Below, piece after piece: positions 7,488 to 16,080 of a DNA stretch of 38,493 nt; position 1 is the first letter of the stretch, and every line of letters begins with the position of its first letter. Source of the DNA: Streptomyces adustus (lineage in GTDB: Bacteria; Actinomycetota; Actinomycetes; Streptomycetales; Streptomycetaceae); the NCBI RefSeq assembly GCF_009377175.1, contig NZ_VJZD01000070.1, positions 1 through 38,493 on the forward strand. Reading direction: 5' to 3'. The notes under the pieces were generated by a model. It worked only from the letters and a program-made list of their open reading frames with translations. It ran no database searches and was not told where the DNA came from. The position numbers and the translations under genes are program-made.

Positions 7488-8144
7488 TCACGACTCGGGC
7501 CGCTTGACGCTCTCCAGGAGCATGTCCAGCCATTCGGCGACCTTGTCGCGGTGCTGGTCGGAGGGCAGTTGAGCGGCCCGCCAGGCGATGCCGCGCACGC
7601 CGTGGTCCTGCAAGAGCCGCTCCAGCGGGTCCTCGGCGGCGGCCGCGGCCTTCCGCTCCCGGTCGGCGAGCTGTTGCAGGAGGTCCTGCTCGGTGTGCTG
7701 GAGCGCGCCCGTGAGGGCCTCGGGGTCCTCGGCCGTGAGGAAGCCCGCGTGCACGCGGAAGAAGCGCTGGAGGGCGTCGCAGTGCTCCATCGTGGGGCGC
7801 CGGTCCCCGTTGATGAGGGCGCCCGCCTGCTGCCGTGACATGCCCGCGCCGTCGGCTATCTCCTGCTGGGTGTACCTGCGGCCGTTGGGCTTGAGCCGGG
7901 TGCGGCGCAGCAGGTCCAGGCGTTGCAGGAAGCGCGCCTGCACATCCGGTTCGCCCGCGGGCCGGCCGCTCAGCAGCGCCTTGACCACGGCCTCGGGAAC
8001 GCCGGAGGCCACCGACAGCCGACCGGTGTGGAAGACCTCCGCGGGCGCCACGCCGAGGCGGTCGGCGAGCGCGGTGACACGGGCGACGACGGCCGGCAGC
8101 ACAGACGTCGCCGCGGCGTCCGGAACCTCGAAGCCATCCGCCAC
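7488..8144 (-). CDS. XRE-family transcriptional regulator
   Basis: A 218-residue DNA-binding protein. A helix-turn-helix lies at about 90-120 (YTQQEIADGAGMSRQQAGALINGDRRPT, quoted here in parts: YTQQEIADGAG and SRQQAGALINGD). It is preceded by an alpha-helical N-terminal region (15-85) and followed by a helical, Ala/Glu-rich C-terminal arm. GTG at 8144 is preferred since AGGAGA ends 7 nt upstream; an in-frame GTG at 8168 has a spacing of only 3. The downstream neighbour, 14 bp away, is an ImmA/IrrE peptidase, which suggests this protein is its target. A palindrome at 8257-8270 in the divergent promoter region is a candidate binding site. Confidence 0.8.
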   Translation of the reverse strand: MADGFEVPDAAATSVLPAVVARVTALADRLGVAPAEVFHTGRLSVASGVPEAVVKALLSGRPAGEPDVQARFLQRLDLLRRTRLKPNGRRYTQQEIADGAGMSRQQAGALINGDRRPTMEHCDALQRFFRVHAGFLTAEDPEALTGALQHTEQDLLQQLADRERKAAAAAEDPLERLLQDHGVRGIAWRAAQLPSDQHRDKVAEWLDMLLESVKRPES

Positions 8145-8256
8145 CGACAGATCTCCTACGTCTCTCACAGACCCTTCACGGGCTTCGCGCCCCTCCCGGC
8201 CGTCGCCGTGAACTGCCCGGAGATTAGCCGGTCGCTCGAACTCACATCCAGGTCTC

Positions 8257-8270
8257 GCCACAACTGTGGC
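8257..8270. promoter_or_regulatory. Palindrome in the XRE / MmyB-like divergent promoter
   Basis: GCCACA-AC-TGTGGC has perfect 6-bp arms. It is about 40 bp upstream of the -35 box of the plus-strand promoter and 113 bp before the XRE start. This fits an operator for the adjacent XRE regulator. Binding is inferred only from position and symmetry. Confidence 0.5.
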
Positions 8271-8308
8271 CAATTTCAGCCGTCAACGAGCATGAAATGC
8301 CACGATAG

Positions 8309-8338
8309 TTGACACGCCTCGCGTCCGGGCAGCAGGAT
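8309..8338 (+). promoter_or_regulatory. Vegetative-type promoter of the MmyB-like gene
   Basis: TTGACA (8309-8314), an 18-nt spacer, then CAGGAT (8333-8338), close to the HrdB consensus TTGACA/TAGGAT. The expected start of transcription is about 40 nt before the ATG at 8385. Confidence 0.6.
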
Positions 8339-8384
8339 CGGGGCGCCGCGTGAAGGCCGCAGAGGCAAGAGGGGTGACCTCCCG

Positions 8385-9047
8385 ATGGCGTATCAGGCAG
8401 GAGGGCAGCGGTCGGCACCGCGGCCCGTCCCCGAGAGTCCCGAGGCGCGGGCGTACCTCCAGGACTACGCCGTGCTGCTGGAGTCGACCCCCTTTCCGTC
8501 CCTCGTCGTCGACCACGCCTGGGACGTGGTCCTGGCCAACACCGCTTTCGAGTCACTTTTCGACGAGGTCGGCCCGCATCCGACGGCGATGCCGGGCGAC
8601 AACTTCCTCCGGTTCGTGCTGTTCCATCCGGACGCGGGCACGGTCCTCGGCGACCACGAGTCGAGCTGGTGCCTGCCGATGCTGGCGCACTTCGACGCCG
8701 CGGTGCAGCGGCACGGCCACGACCTCGTGCTCCAGGCGATCCGCCGGGACATCGCCCAGGACCCGATCATGGACGCCGCCTACCGGCAGGGCCTGCCGCA
8801 CTGGATCCGCGCGGTGGGCGAGGGCGCGCTGGAGCACGACGGCGCGGTCCGCCCGCTGCTGCACCCCGACCCCCGCTGGGGCGCCACCGACTGCCGGATC
8901 GTCGGCGAGACCCCCAAGAGCCTCCACGACATGGGGTACAGCCGCCTGACCATGGTCCTGCGGGAGAGCCGTCGCCCGGCCGTGGCGCCCGGGCGGGGCC
9001 GCCGCGCCGCGGCCCATCTCACCGTGGTGCCGCCCCCCGAGTTCTGA
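8385..9047 (+). CDS. Stand-alone MmyB-like ligand-sensing protein
   Basis: A 220-residue protein resembling the PAS-like C-terminal ligand-binding domain of MmyB-type regulators (FPSLVVDHAWDVVLANTAF at about 37-55, then NFLRFVLFHPDA). It lacks the XRE helix-turn-helix that normally sits in front of this domain, since the sensor region begins within 25 residues of the start. The ATG has AGAGGGG about 10 nt upstream. It is divergent from an XRE regulator gene, so one reading is a sensor split from its DNA-binding partner. The C-terminal 30 residues are Arg/Pro-rich. The ligand is unknown. Confidence 0.65.
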   Translation: MAYQAGGQRSAPRPVPESPEARAYLQDYAVLLESTPFPSLVVDHAWDVVLANTAFESLFDEVGPHPTAMPGDNFLRFVLFHPDAGTVLGDHESSWCLPMLAHFDAAVQRHGHDLVLQAIRRDIAQDPIMDAAYRQGLPHWIRAVGEGALEHDGAVRPLLHPDPRWGATDCRIVGETPKSLHDMGYSRLTMVLRESRRPAVAPGRGRRAAAHLTVVPPPEF

Positions 9048-9098
9048 CCGGGCACCGCCGGCGTTCAGGTCGCCGACGGCGCTTCGGTCAGTGAGCTT

Positions 9099-9135
9099 CC
9101 CCGGCGCCCGCCGTCCTTCGCGCGCCGCGCCGGGG
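9099..9135. terminator. Hairpin between convergent genes
   Basis: Arms CCCCGGCGC (9099-9107) and GCGCCGGGG (9127-9135) are perfect over 9 bp, with a 19-nt loop. It lies between the MmyB-like gene and the small membrane protein gene, which converge. It has no T-run, as is common for Streptomyces terminators. Confidence 0.5.
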
Positions 9136-9148
9136 CCGACGGTGCAGC

Positions 9149-9436
9149 TCAGGCGGCCCAGCCGATGAGCAGTCCCGACAGCAGGGCCGCGGGACCCGCC
9201 ACCGCGATGCCGACTCCGCGCTCGGTCCGCCACTTGTCCAGCGTGACGGCCGCGAAAGCGGCGACGAAGAGCCGGAAGAACGCGTCGGCCAGTCCTCCGC
9301 CCAGCGCGGTGACGATCTGGCCCGTGCCGAATCCGACCGCGGTCCAGAGCAGGAGCGGGTTCGCCGCCTGCCGCCCGGTCGCCACGATCAGCACCGCGAC
9401 GGTGAGGACCACTTGCAGTGTTTCGATGATCAGCAT
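9149..9436 (-). CDS. Small integral membrane protein, candidate RHS immunity protein
   Basis: A 95-residue, very hydrophobic protein with three or four predicted membrane segments (about 3-19, 27-45, 46-63 and 74-93) and a short charged stretch DKWRTERG near 66-73. The ATG at 9436 is preferred because GAAAGG lies 5-9 nt upstream; an earlier ATG at 9478 falls in the loop of a hairpin. It starts 74 nt after the stop of the RHS giant gene on the same strand, the position where polymorphic toxin systems keep immunity genes. That role is inference from position alone. It does not match an immunity family I know. Confidence 0.6.
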   Translation of the reverse strand: MLIIETLQVVLTVAVLIVATGRQAANPLLLWTAVGFGTGQIVTALGGGLADAFFRLFVAAFAAVTLDKWRTERGVGIAVAGPAALLSGLLIGWAA

Positions 9437-9459
9437 GAATGCCTTTCGTGTGACAGGGC

Positions 9460-9493
9460 GGGTGGCGATCGGGCGCATGCCCGACCGCCACCC
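9460..9493 (-). terminator. Strong hairpin between RHS gene and membrane protein gene
   Basis: Arms 9460-9474 (GGGTGGCGATCGGGC) and 9479-9493 pair over 15 bp with one mismatch and a GCAT loop. It begins 17 nt after the RHS stop codon. No T-run follows on the minus strand. It may end the long RHS transcript or only reduce read-through into the small downstream gene. Confidence 0.55.
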
Positions 9494-9510
9494 CTCAGTG
9501 TTCGTCCGGC

Positions 9511-12500
9511 CTACTTGCAGCCGTTCGCTTTACCCCAGTAGGTGTAGGGAACGAACCCCGGATACAGCCACCACCACTCCAGTTGCAGGCAGTGACCGAC
9601 CTTCTGGGCCCACTTCGCCTTCTTCTCGATGAAGTACGCGTCGATCGAGAGGTAGTTGAGCACCGCGACCCGGGCCATCTTCAGCAGCGAGCCGATGGTG
9701 CCCGCCTTGCCGCTCAGCCCGGCCCAGCTCTCGGCCGACTTCGTCTCGTGCTTGTTGAAGCGGATGCGCAGACCCCACCACTTCCACTTGAACTTCAGCC
9801 GACCGGTCAGGTCGAGGTCGTTCACCGGGTCGCTCGGGTAGGTGTAGGCGTCGGAGTTGCCGCCGTAGACGGGGTCCTGGCTCAGGAACCGGCCGGTGGC
9901 CGGGGAGTAGAGACGGACACCCATCAGGACGGCGCTGCTGAGGGTCGCGGAGGAGCGCTGCGCCCCGCCGAGCCATCCGTAGGTGGCGTTCGCGCCGCCG
10001 TCGAGCGCGTTGCCGTACTCGTCGTAGTGCTGGACCGTGGCGGCCACGCTCGTGTCCAGGGGCTGTTGGACGATGACGTCACCGTGGATGTCGGTGAGCT
10101 GGAGGACGACGGACCCGCTCGCCGACGTCGTGGCGGCCAGGCCGCCCAGCACGTCCTTGACGTTGCGACCCACGGTGCTGCCGGTGACGCTCCAGGTGGG
10201 GGCGTCGCAGCCGCAGCCGTAGTGGTCGGTGACCGTGGCGGTGTCGCTCCACGTGCCGTCCGCGCCCTTGGTCTGGGCGGTCCGGGAGGCGAGGCGGTAG
10301 GTGGCGTCGAGGCTCCAGGTGTTGCGGGTGGAGCCCACGGTCTCCGAGGCGACGAGGCCGTCGGTGTAGTACGTCAGGGCGGTGTCACCACTGGTGGTGG
10401 TGCGGCCGAAGGCGTCGTACGCGTAGGCGTCGCCGACCAGGCGGTCGGCACTGTCGTAGGTGTACGAGGTCGTGGCGGACGTGGTGTCGTCGGTGCTGCT
10501 GTCGCAGTCGTCGGAGGTGGTCCTCAGCGTGGTGCGGTTGCTGTTGCCGTCGAAGCCGTAGGAGCGGGTGGTGCATCCGGTGCCACTGGTGTCGGCGGCC
10601 TCGGTGAGGCGTCCGGCGCTGTCGTAGCGGTAGGCGCTGTCGATGCTCGGGCCGTCGCTCCGGGTGTGACCGAGCTGCTGCCCGCTCGCGGCGTACTGGG
10701 CCGTGTCGGCGGCGACGCTTGTCCCGGCCGGGTCGGTGTACTCCCGGCCCGTCTGGTTGCCCGCCGGGTCGGTGGTGACGGTCAGTCCGTAGCCACCGGG
10801 CAGGCTCTCCGACGTGAGGGTGCCGTCGGCGTCGTACACGCCGCCGAAGCTGCCCGCGACCGAGTCCTTGAGACCGGCCACGTTGCCTGCCGAGTCGTAG
10901 GAGTAGGTGACGGTGGACGGTGCCGAGTCGGTGACCTTGACGGTCCGGTCGAGGATGTCGTAGGCCCGGGTGGTGGTGTTGCCCGCGCCGTCGTCGTAGG
11001 TCAGGAGCCGGCCGAGACTGTCGTAGGTGGAGGAGACCGTCTTGCCGCCCGAGGACTGCGCGGCGATCTGCCCGGTGTCCTTGTCGTAGGTGATAGTGGT
11101 GGCGGGGGTGGCCTTTCCGACGCCGCCGGTGACCGTGCTCGAGACGTCGCGGCCCGCGGCGTCCGTGACGATGGTCGTGGTGCGGGTCACGCCGTTCGCC
11201 GTCTCGGTCTGGACGGCGGTCTGACCCCGGCGGTCGTAGGTGTAGACCGTGGTGATCGCCTCGGTCGGATTGGCGCCGCCACCGGTGATGGCGGCCGCCG
11301 GGGCGGTCCGGCAGAGCAGCCCGGCCCATTCGGGACGGCCGGCGCAGGTGCCCGAGCCGTCGGCGGTGTAGTAGGTGTACGTCAGGGTGTCCGCGTCGGA
11401 GCCGGTCGATCCCGCGGTGCGGGTGGTGGCCACTCGGCCGGAGGCGTCGTAGGACGTCACTGTGTCGGTGGTGTCACCGCCCTCGGTGGCCTGCTGCCGG
11501 CCGGTCGACCAGTCGTAGGTGGCGGTGATGGTCTGGGTGTCGCCGTCCGAGGAGTATCCGGGGACGGCGGCTCCGGTCACCGTGCTGGTGACCAGGTCCG
11601 AGACCACCGCGTCGGCGGGACGGTTCTCGTCGTAGGCGTAGGCGGTGTGCGACCGGGCCGGCACCACCGTGCCGGCGGCCAGCGTGGCCGTGCTGCTGGT
11701 CCCCTTGAGCTCACCGGCGAGCGTGATCTCGTGCAGCGGGCCGTACTGGTCCAGCAGCCGTCGTCCGTCGGCGGAGTACTCCGAGACGGTGGCGAGCTGC
11801 CGGGCACGGTCCGCGGTGGACAGATCGCCCAGGCCCAGGGCGGCGAGCTTGTCCGCGGCGCCGGTGCCCGTGCCGAGCGCGAGCTCACGGTCGGCGGCCG
11901 TCAGGCTGCTGACCTCGTGACCGTACTCGTCGTGGTCGGTCGCCGTGACGGCGCCACCGGGCGCCGCGGAGTCGCTCTCCGCGCCGTCGGCGTCGATGTA
12001 GGTGATGGTGGCGCGGCCGTAGGCGCCCGACGACAGGTCCCCGCCGCTGTGGGACGAGGGGACGGAGTCGGCCGGGAAGACGGCCGTCGCGTCGGTCGGG
12101 GTGTCCTCCTGCGCCCACGTCGCCTGGGTGGCGGCGTCCATCTGGTAGGGAGCGCTGCCACCGCTGAGCGGTACGTCGTACACGACGCTGGTGACGGCGG
12201 TGCCGGAGGTCGTCGACGGGGAGCCCTCGGCGAGCGCGGGGCGGGAGACGCTCAGCAGCATGCCCGCTCCGGCGGTGGCGGCGGAACCCGCCTTGCCGTA
12301 GGCGAAGGTCCACGGCAGCTTGCCGGGCTCGGTGAGGGTGGTGACACGGCCGTCGGAGTCGTAGGTGTACTGCGTCTTCAGCGCGGGGCTGATCCGCGGG
12401 TCCCACACCTGGCGCAGGCGGCCGGAGGCGTCGTACGCGTAGGAGGCGACGGTCTCGGCGGTGGCGGCGGAGCCGCCCGGGGCGGTGGCCCACAGGCTGA

Positions 12501-15500
12501 TCGCCTTGACCTGGCCCGCGTAGTCGCCGAACGCCGAGTCGCCGGCCGTGGTCGTGCCGGCGTAGACGAACTCCAGCACCCGGCAGCCCTTGGTGGTGGG
12601 CGCGGCCTGGCAGGTCGCGGCCTTGACCGCGCTGGTCGGGGAGATCACGTACTTCGGGCGGGCCAGAGTCTGACCGCCCGTCGTGACGCTCTCGGAGACG
12701 GCGGTGACGGTCGAGTCGCTCACCGCCGTGGCGGACGAGGACAGGGTCCAGACCGCCGTGGCGTCGACCGCCTTCGCGAACACCGTGGTGTCGGCGTCGC
12801 TGTCGGTCAGCGTGAACTTTGCACCCGTCAGCGTGCCGGTCAGCGTGAGGCCCTCGGCGCCGGTCTCCGGCTGCCAGCCGCCGCCGGAGGTCGCGGTGAA
12901 GGCGACCGCGCTGCCGTCCGAGCTGAGCAGTTCCACCGACGTGTCGGAGGTCTTGCGGATCTGCGTGTAGTCGCTGTCGGTGACGTCGAAGGACGAGACC
13001 CAGCCGGGTCCGAAGATCTTCGCCTGGCCCTCGGTGTCGTTGTCGTTGGCACGTGAGGAGTACGTGCGGTCCACGTCCGCGTCGAACGCCGAGGCGTCCG
13101 TGGCCGACAGGGTGTAGTCGCCGGTGAGCTCGTTGACCTCGCCGGGTCCGACCTCGGCCGTCGGGGCGGTGCCCGCGTCGCGGTCGAGGGTGACCTCGAC
13201 GGTCTGCGAGTGGCCGGTGGTGGTGCCGTCGGTGAAGGCGGCGCGCAGTTGCAGCACGCCGTCCTCGGCCAGCGAGGAGACGGTGTTCCACACCAGCTTG
13301 GTCGCGGTGCCGGCGGTGACGGGGACCGGCCAGGAGGTGACCGCGCTGCCGGAGGCGGTGACGTCGCCCACGGGCACGGTGTGCCAGTCGTCGGTCTCAC
13401 CTCGGCGGTACTGCCAGGTGACCCCGGTGTAGCTGGTCAGGCCCTTCGCCGACAGGGTGAGGCGGCGGGCGGTGGTGTCGCCGTCGGACGGGGACAGGAT
13501 CGCCGCGCCGTCGGCGCCGACGCCGAAGGAGTACGCCGTGGTGGCCGACGAGAGGTTTCCGCCGGAGTCGATCGTGCGGGCGTACAGCGTGTGCCAGCCG
13601 TTCGCCGGGGCGATGGAGACGGTGAGCGCGTCGCCGCCGGTGCCGTTGGTGGTGTCCAGCTTCTTGTTCGGCAGGCTGCTGTCGTCCAGGCCCCAGGAGT
13701 AGCCGGCGCCGTCGGACGAGGAGGTGTCGAGCGTGCACGACACGGCGTCGTCGGCCTTCGGGGTCCAGCCGTTCGCCTCGTACGTGGCGCACGAGACGGT
13801 CGGGGCCGTGGGCGCGACGGTGTTCAGGGTGAACGTCGTGTAGCCCGACCAGGAGCCGTAGTCGGTGCCGTCGTAGGCCCGCACCCGGTAGCGCAGATGT
13901 ACGCCCGCCGGGAAGGCGGAGGCGGTCGGGATCGTCAGACCGGCGGTGGAACCGGAGGCGACGGAGGAGGACGTACCGGTGTACGCGTAGGTGGTGTCCG
14001 CGTACGCCGGGTCCGCCGTGACCTCGAACTGGGCCTTGGTGGTGGATCCGTCCGGGTCGGTCACCTTCGCCGACAGGGTCGGTGTGAGCGAGGTGACGTA
14101 CCGGACGCCGTTGTAGGCGTTCACCTGCGAGGGTGCGATCGCCAGCGAACTCGGCACGGACGGATATGAGTTGTAGGTCACCACCAGGTTCGGCGCGTAT
14201 CCGGCGGTCGTGTAGTTCGCCGAGCGGAAGCGCCGCCAGGTGGAGGAGTCGCTCTCGTCCGCGCTGCGGATCTGCAGACCGTAGTTGGCGGAACCGTCCG
14301 CCCACGCCTGGGTGATCGCCTTCAGGTTCCAGCGGGACCAGTTGGCGCCGCAGGAGGAGTCGTAGCCCCAGTGACCGGTGTTGTTCGCCACGTCGGTCGT
14401 GGTCGTCGACGGCTGCACGCCCCAGGTGACCGTCGAGGACGACCACGTAGAGGTGATCCGGCGGGCCTGGGTGACGGCCCCGGTGGTGGAACAGGTCGCC
14501 GAGTAGTAGTTGTACAGCGACATCGTCGCCGCCGTGACGTCCTTGCCCTTGAACGCCGAGACGTCGAACTTCAGGTACGAACGCGCGGTGTCCGTGCCCC
14601 CGTCGTACGTACCCGACTTGAGTTCCTGCGACGAGATCTGCGAGTCGGGGTAGTCCGGATCCTGCACCCAGGTGTCCGTGGTCACCGCGAGCGTGGTGGT
14701 CGGGTCGACCGTCACCGGGTACGTCGCGGTGGCCAGGAAGTCGCTGTCCGGGGTGAGCACCAGGGTCTGCGACCCGTCCGAGGCGGTCTCGATCCTGGTC
14801 GCGACCTGCTTCTGGTGGGCGGACTCGCCGGAAGCCCGGTCCTTGCTGGAGTCCCACATCATCGGCGCCGGTGCCTCGGCGACCAGTGTGCCGTCCGTGT
14901 TCTTCAGCAGCAGATGACCCGAGTCGGCGCGGGACAGCTTCAGCCCGCCCAGATTCAGCGGAATGCGGTACTGCGCGCCGCCCTGCGGCTGCCGGGCCAG
15001 CGTCAGGTTCTCCGAGAAGCCCTGGGCGAGGGCGGTGACGGAGAGGGTCTGTCCGTCGCCCAGGTCGTAGGAGGCGGTGCTGTTCTTCACCTCGGGGGCG
15101 GGCAGCTTGTCCTGCCAGCCGAGCCCGAAGGTCTCCTTGCCCTTGGTCACCGACGCCAGCCGGTTGTCACCGCCGTCGGACACCGCGATGTCAGCCACCG
15201 CGGCGTCCGGTGTGAGGTCGGCGCCGGTGTCGGACAGCGAGGTGTCGACGTCCTTCCACACCCCGCCCTGCTTCACCCGTACCGGACCGGCGTAGGCCAC
15301 CGTCTGCAACTGCCCGCTGGGCAGCGCGTACGTGGTGGAGTCCGAGGTCCGTGCCGACAGCACTTCGATCTTCCGGTTCTGCGTCCGCGCCATCAGCATG
15401 GCCGACGCTGTGGAATCCGCCGCCGAGGCAGCCGGCTCGGCGCCGGCCTCGGCGCGCGCTGCCGTGACCGTCCGCGTCGTTCCGGACCCGGCCGCGAAGG

Positions 15501-15663
15501 CCGCCCCCGACCCCAGCGACACCAGCGCCGCCTCCGCCGCCAGGACCGCGGTCACCGCCAGGGCGGTCCGTCTCAAGCGTGTCTCTCCGCGTGGCGCCAA
15601 AGCGCGCCACAGGCTGTATCTCCGCAACACCCCTCCAACAGCCGGTCGGGAATGCGGGCGCAT
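9511..15663 (-). CDS. Secreted RHS/YD-repeat protein with variable C-terminal tail
   Basis: A giant of about 2050 residues of the RHS/polymorphic-toxin type. After a twin-Arg-free signal peptide (LRRTALAVTAVLAAEAALV, ending near AFAAG) come a DNRLRE-like beta-sandwich (nt 14700-14170), Ig-like Ser/Thr-rich segments, a DUF6531-like block (GEVNELTGDYTLSA, about nt 13140) and many YD repeats (nt 12480-10400). The RHS core (YDEYGN, MGVRLYSPATGRFLSQDP, DPVNDLDLTGR) ends near nt 9800. The last 95 residues are different in style: Trp/Lys-rich (KFKWKWWG), a hydrophobic middle, and two Cys near the end. Such tails are normally the delivered effector. ATG 15663 is a compromise: a GTG at 15753 has AAGGGA upstream but adds a poor leader, and a TTG at 15627 follows GGAGGGG and gives the neatest signal peptide. 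The toxin activity of the tail is unproven. Confidence 0.85.
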   Translation of the reverse strand: MRPHSRPAVGGVLRRYSLWRALAPRGETRLRRTALAVTAVLAAEAALVSLGSGAAFAAGSGTTRTVTAARAEAGAEPAASAADSTASAMLMARTQNRKIEVLSARTSDSTTYALPSGQLQTVAYAGPVRVKQGGVWKDVDTSLSDTGADLTPDAAVADIAVSDGGDNRLASVTKGKETFGLGWQDKLPAPEVKNSTASYDLGDGQTLSVTALAQGFSENLTLARQPQGGAQYRIPLNLGGLKLSRADSGHLLLKNTDGTLVAEAPAPMMWDSSKDRASGESAHQKQVATRIETASDGSQTLVLTPDSDFLATATYPVTVDPTTTLAVTTDTWVQDPDYPDSQISSQELKSGTYDGGTDTARSYLKFDVSAFKGKDVTAATMSLYNYYSATCSTTGAVTQARRITSTWSSSTVTWGVQPSTTTTDVANNTGHWGYDSSCGANWSRWNLKAITQAWADGSANYGLQIRSADESDSSTWRRFRSANYTTAGYAPNLVVTYNSYPSVPSSLAIAPSQVNAYNGVRYVTSLTPTLSAKVTDPDGSTTKAQFEVTADPAYADTTYAYTGTSSSVASGSTAGLTIPTASAFPAGVHLRYRVRAYDGTDYGSWSGYTTFTLNTVAPTAPTVSCATYEANGWTPKADDAVSCTLDTSSSDGAGYSWGLDDSSLPNKKLDTTNGTGGDALTVSIAPANGWHTLYARTIDSGGNLSSATTAYSFGVGADGAAILSPSDGDTTARRLTLSAKGLTSYTGVTWQYRRGETDDWHTVPVGDVTASGSAVTSWPVPVTAGTATKLVWNTVSSLAEDGVLQLRAAFTDGTTTGHSQTVEVTLDRDAGTAPTAEVGPGEVNELTGDYTLSATDASAFDADVDRTYSSRANDNDTEGQAKIFGPGWVSSFDVTDSDYTQIRKTSDTSVELLSSDGSAVAFTATSGGGWQPETGAEGLTLTGTLTGAKFTLTDSDADTTVFAKAVDATAVWTLSSSATAVSDSTVTAVSESVTTGGQTLARPKYVISPTSAVKAATCQAAPTTKGCRVLEFVYAGTTTAGDSAFGDYAGQVKAISLWATAPGGSAATAETVASYAYDASGRLRQVWDPRISPALKTQYTYDSDGRVTTLTEPGKLPWTFAYGKAGSAATAGAGMLLSVSRPALAEGSPSTTSGTAVTSVVYDVPLSGGSAPYQMDAATQATWAQEDTPTDATAVFPADSVPSSHSGGDLSSGAYGRATITYIDADGAESDSAAPGGAVTATDHDEYGHEVSSLTAADRELALGTGTGAADKLAALGLGDLSTADRARQLATVSEYSADGRRLLDQYGPLHEITLAGELKGTSSTATLAAGTVVPARSHTAYAYDENRPADAVVSDLVTSTVTGAAVPGYSSDGDTQTITATYDWSTGRQQATEGGDTTDTVTSYDASGRVATTRTAGSTGSDADTLTYTYYTADGSGTCAGRPEWAGLLCRTAPAAAITGGGANPTEAITTVYTYDRRGQTAVQTETANGVTRTTTIVTDAAGRDVSSTVTGGVGKATPATTITYDKDTGQIAAQSSGGKTVSSTYDSLGRLLTYDDGAGNTTTRAYDILDRTVKVTDSAPSTVTYSYDSAGNVAGLKDSVAGSFGGVYDADGTLTSESLPGGYGLTVTTDPAGNQTGREYTDPAGTSVAADTAQYAASGQQLGHTRSDGPSIDSAYRYDSAGRLTEAADTSGTGCTTRSYGFDGNSNRTTLRTTSDDCDSSTDDTTSATTSYTYDSADRLVGDAYAYDAFGRTTTSGDTALTYYTDGLVASETVGSTRNTWSLDATYRLASRTAQTKGADGTWSDTATVTDHYGCGCDAPTWSVTGSTVGRNVKDVLGGLAATTSASGSVVLQLTDIHGDVIVQQPLDTSVAATVQHYDEYGNALDGGANATYGWLGGAQRSSATLSSAVLMGVRLYSPATGRFLSQDPVYGGNSDAYTYPSDPVNDLDLTGRLKFKWKWWGLRIRFNKHETKSAESWAGLSGKAGTIGSLLKMARVAVLNYLSIDAYFIEKKAKWAQKVGHCLQLEWWWLYPGFVPYTYWGKANGCK

Positions 15664-16048
15664 CCCCGAATGGGGGCCAAGAAGAAAGGAGCCACCTTTC
15701 GTACAGGTGAACAGAAACGCTTTGAGCTGCGGGAACAGGACCTCAGATTCCACTCAAGTCCCTTGCCTGAAAAGGTGCTTGACCTGTCCATTGCCTGGTT
15801 CATGTGAGTCGTTGATGTGGCCGCTGTGAGTAATCCGGGCGACTCTCGGCCAATCGGGCACCGCCTTCTCGGCCGACCTCCCAGGGAAAGCGCGCGAAGG
15901 GACCGTCATTCCTTGACGAAACCGTGACCAGGGGTGCCCGGGACCTCCTCGCCGCCCCTCGGGTCGGGCGGCCCGTGGGGGTGCGCGAGCGGCTCGTGCG
16001 AAGTGCGTGGGCGGCCCGCGCGGTGAACGCGGACGGCCCGGTCCCTGT

Positions 16049-16065
16049 ACGCAAGCCGTTTGCGT
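16049..16065. promoter_or_regulatory. LacI-type operator upstream of the glucan locus
   Basis: ACGCAAgccgtTTGCGT has perfect 6-bp arms around a 5-nt centre. The word TTGCG recurs at 16069 and 16080. It is 23 bp upstream of the lacI-family ATG and just before the -10 box, so it probably gives autorepression. The GCAA/TTGC half-sites resemble MalR-type sites of actinobacteria. Confidence 0.6.
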
Positions 16066-16074
16066 GACTTGCGC

Positions 16075-16080
16075 TATTCT
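16075..16080 (+). promoter_or_regulatory. -10 box; lacI mRNA probably leaderless
   Basis: TATTCT ends 7 nt before the ATG at 16088, so transcription should begin at or next to the start codon. No ribosome binding site is present in front of the ATG, which agrees with a leaderless message. The -35 region overlaps the operator and is weak. Confidence 0.45.

Noticed and set aside
9437..9478. Earlier ATG at 9478 for the small membrane protein
   Set aside because: It lies in the loop of a strong hairpin and adds a basic leader. ATG 9436 has a proper ribosome site.
9583..13056. A 1157-codon open frame on the plus strand opposite the RHS gene
   Set aside because: It is Gly/Val/Arg-rich without domains, has no ribosome site, and mirrors the codon bias of the real minus-strand gene. 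It is a high-GC shadow.
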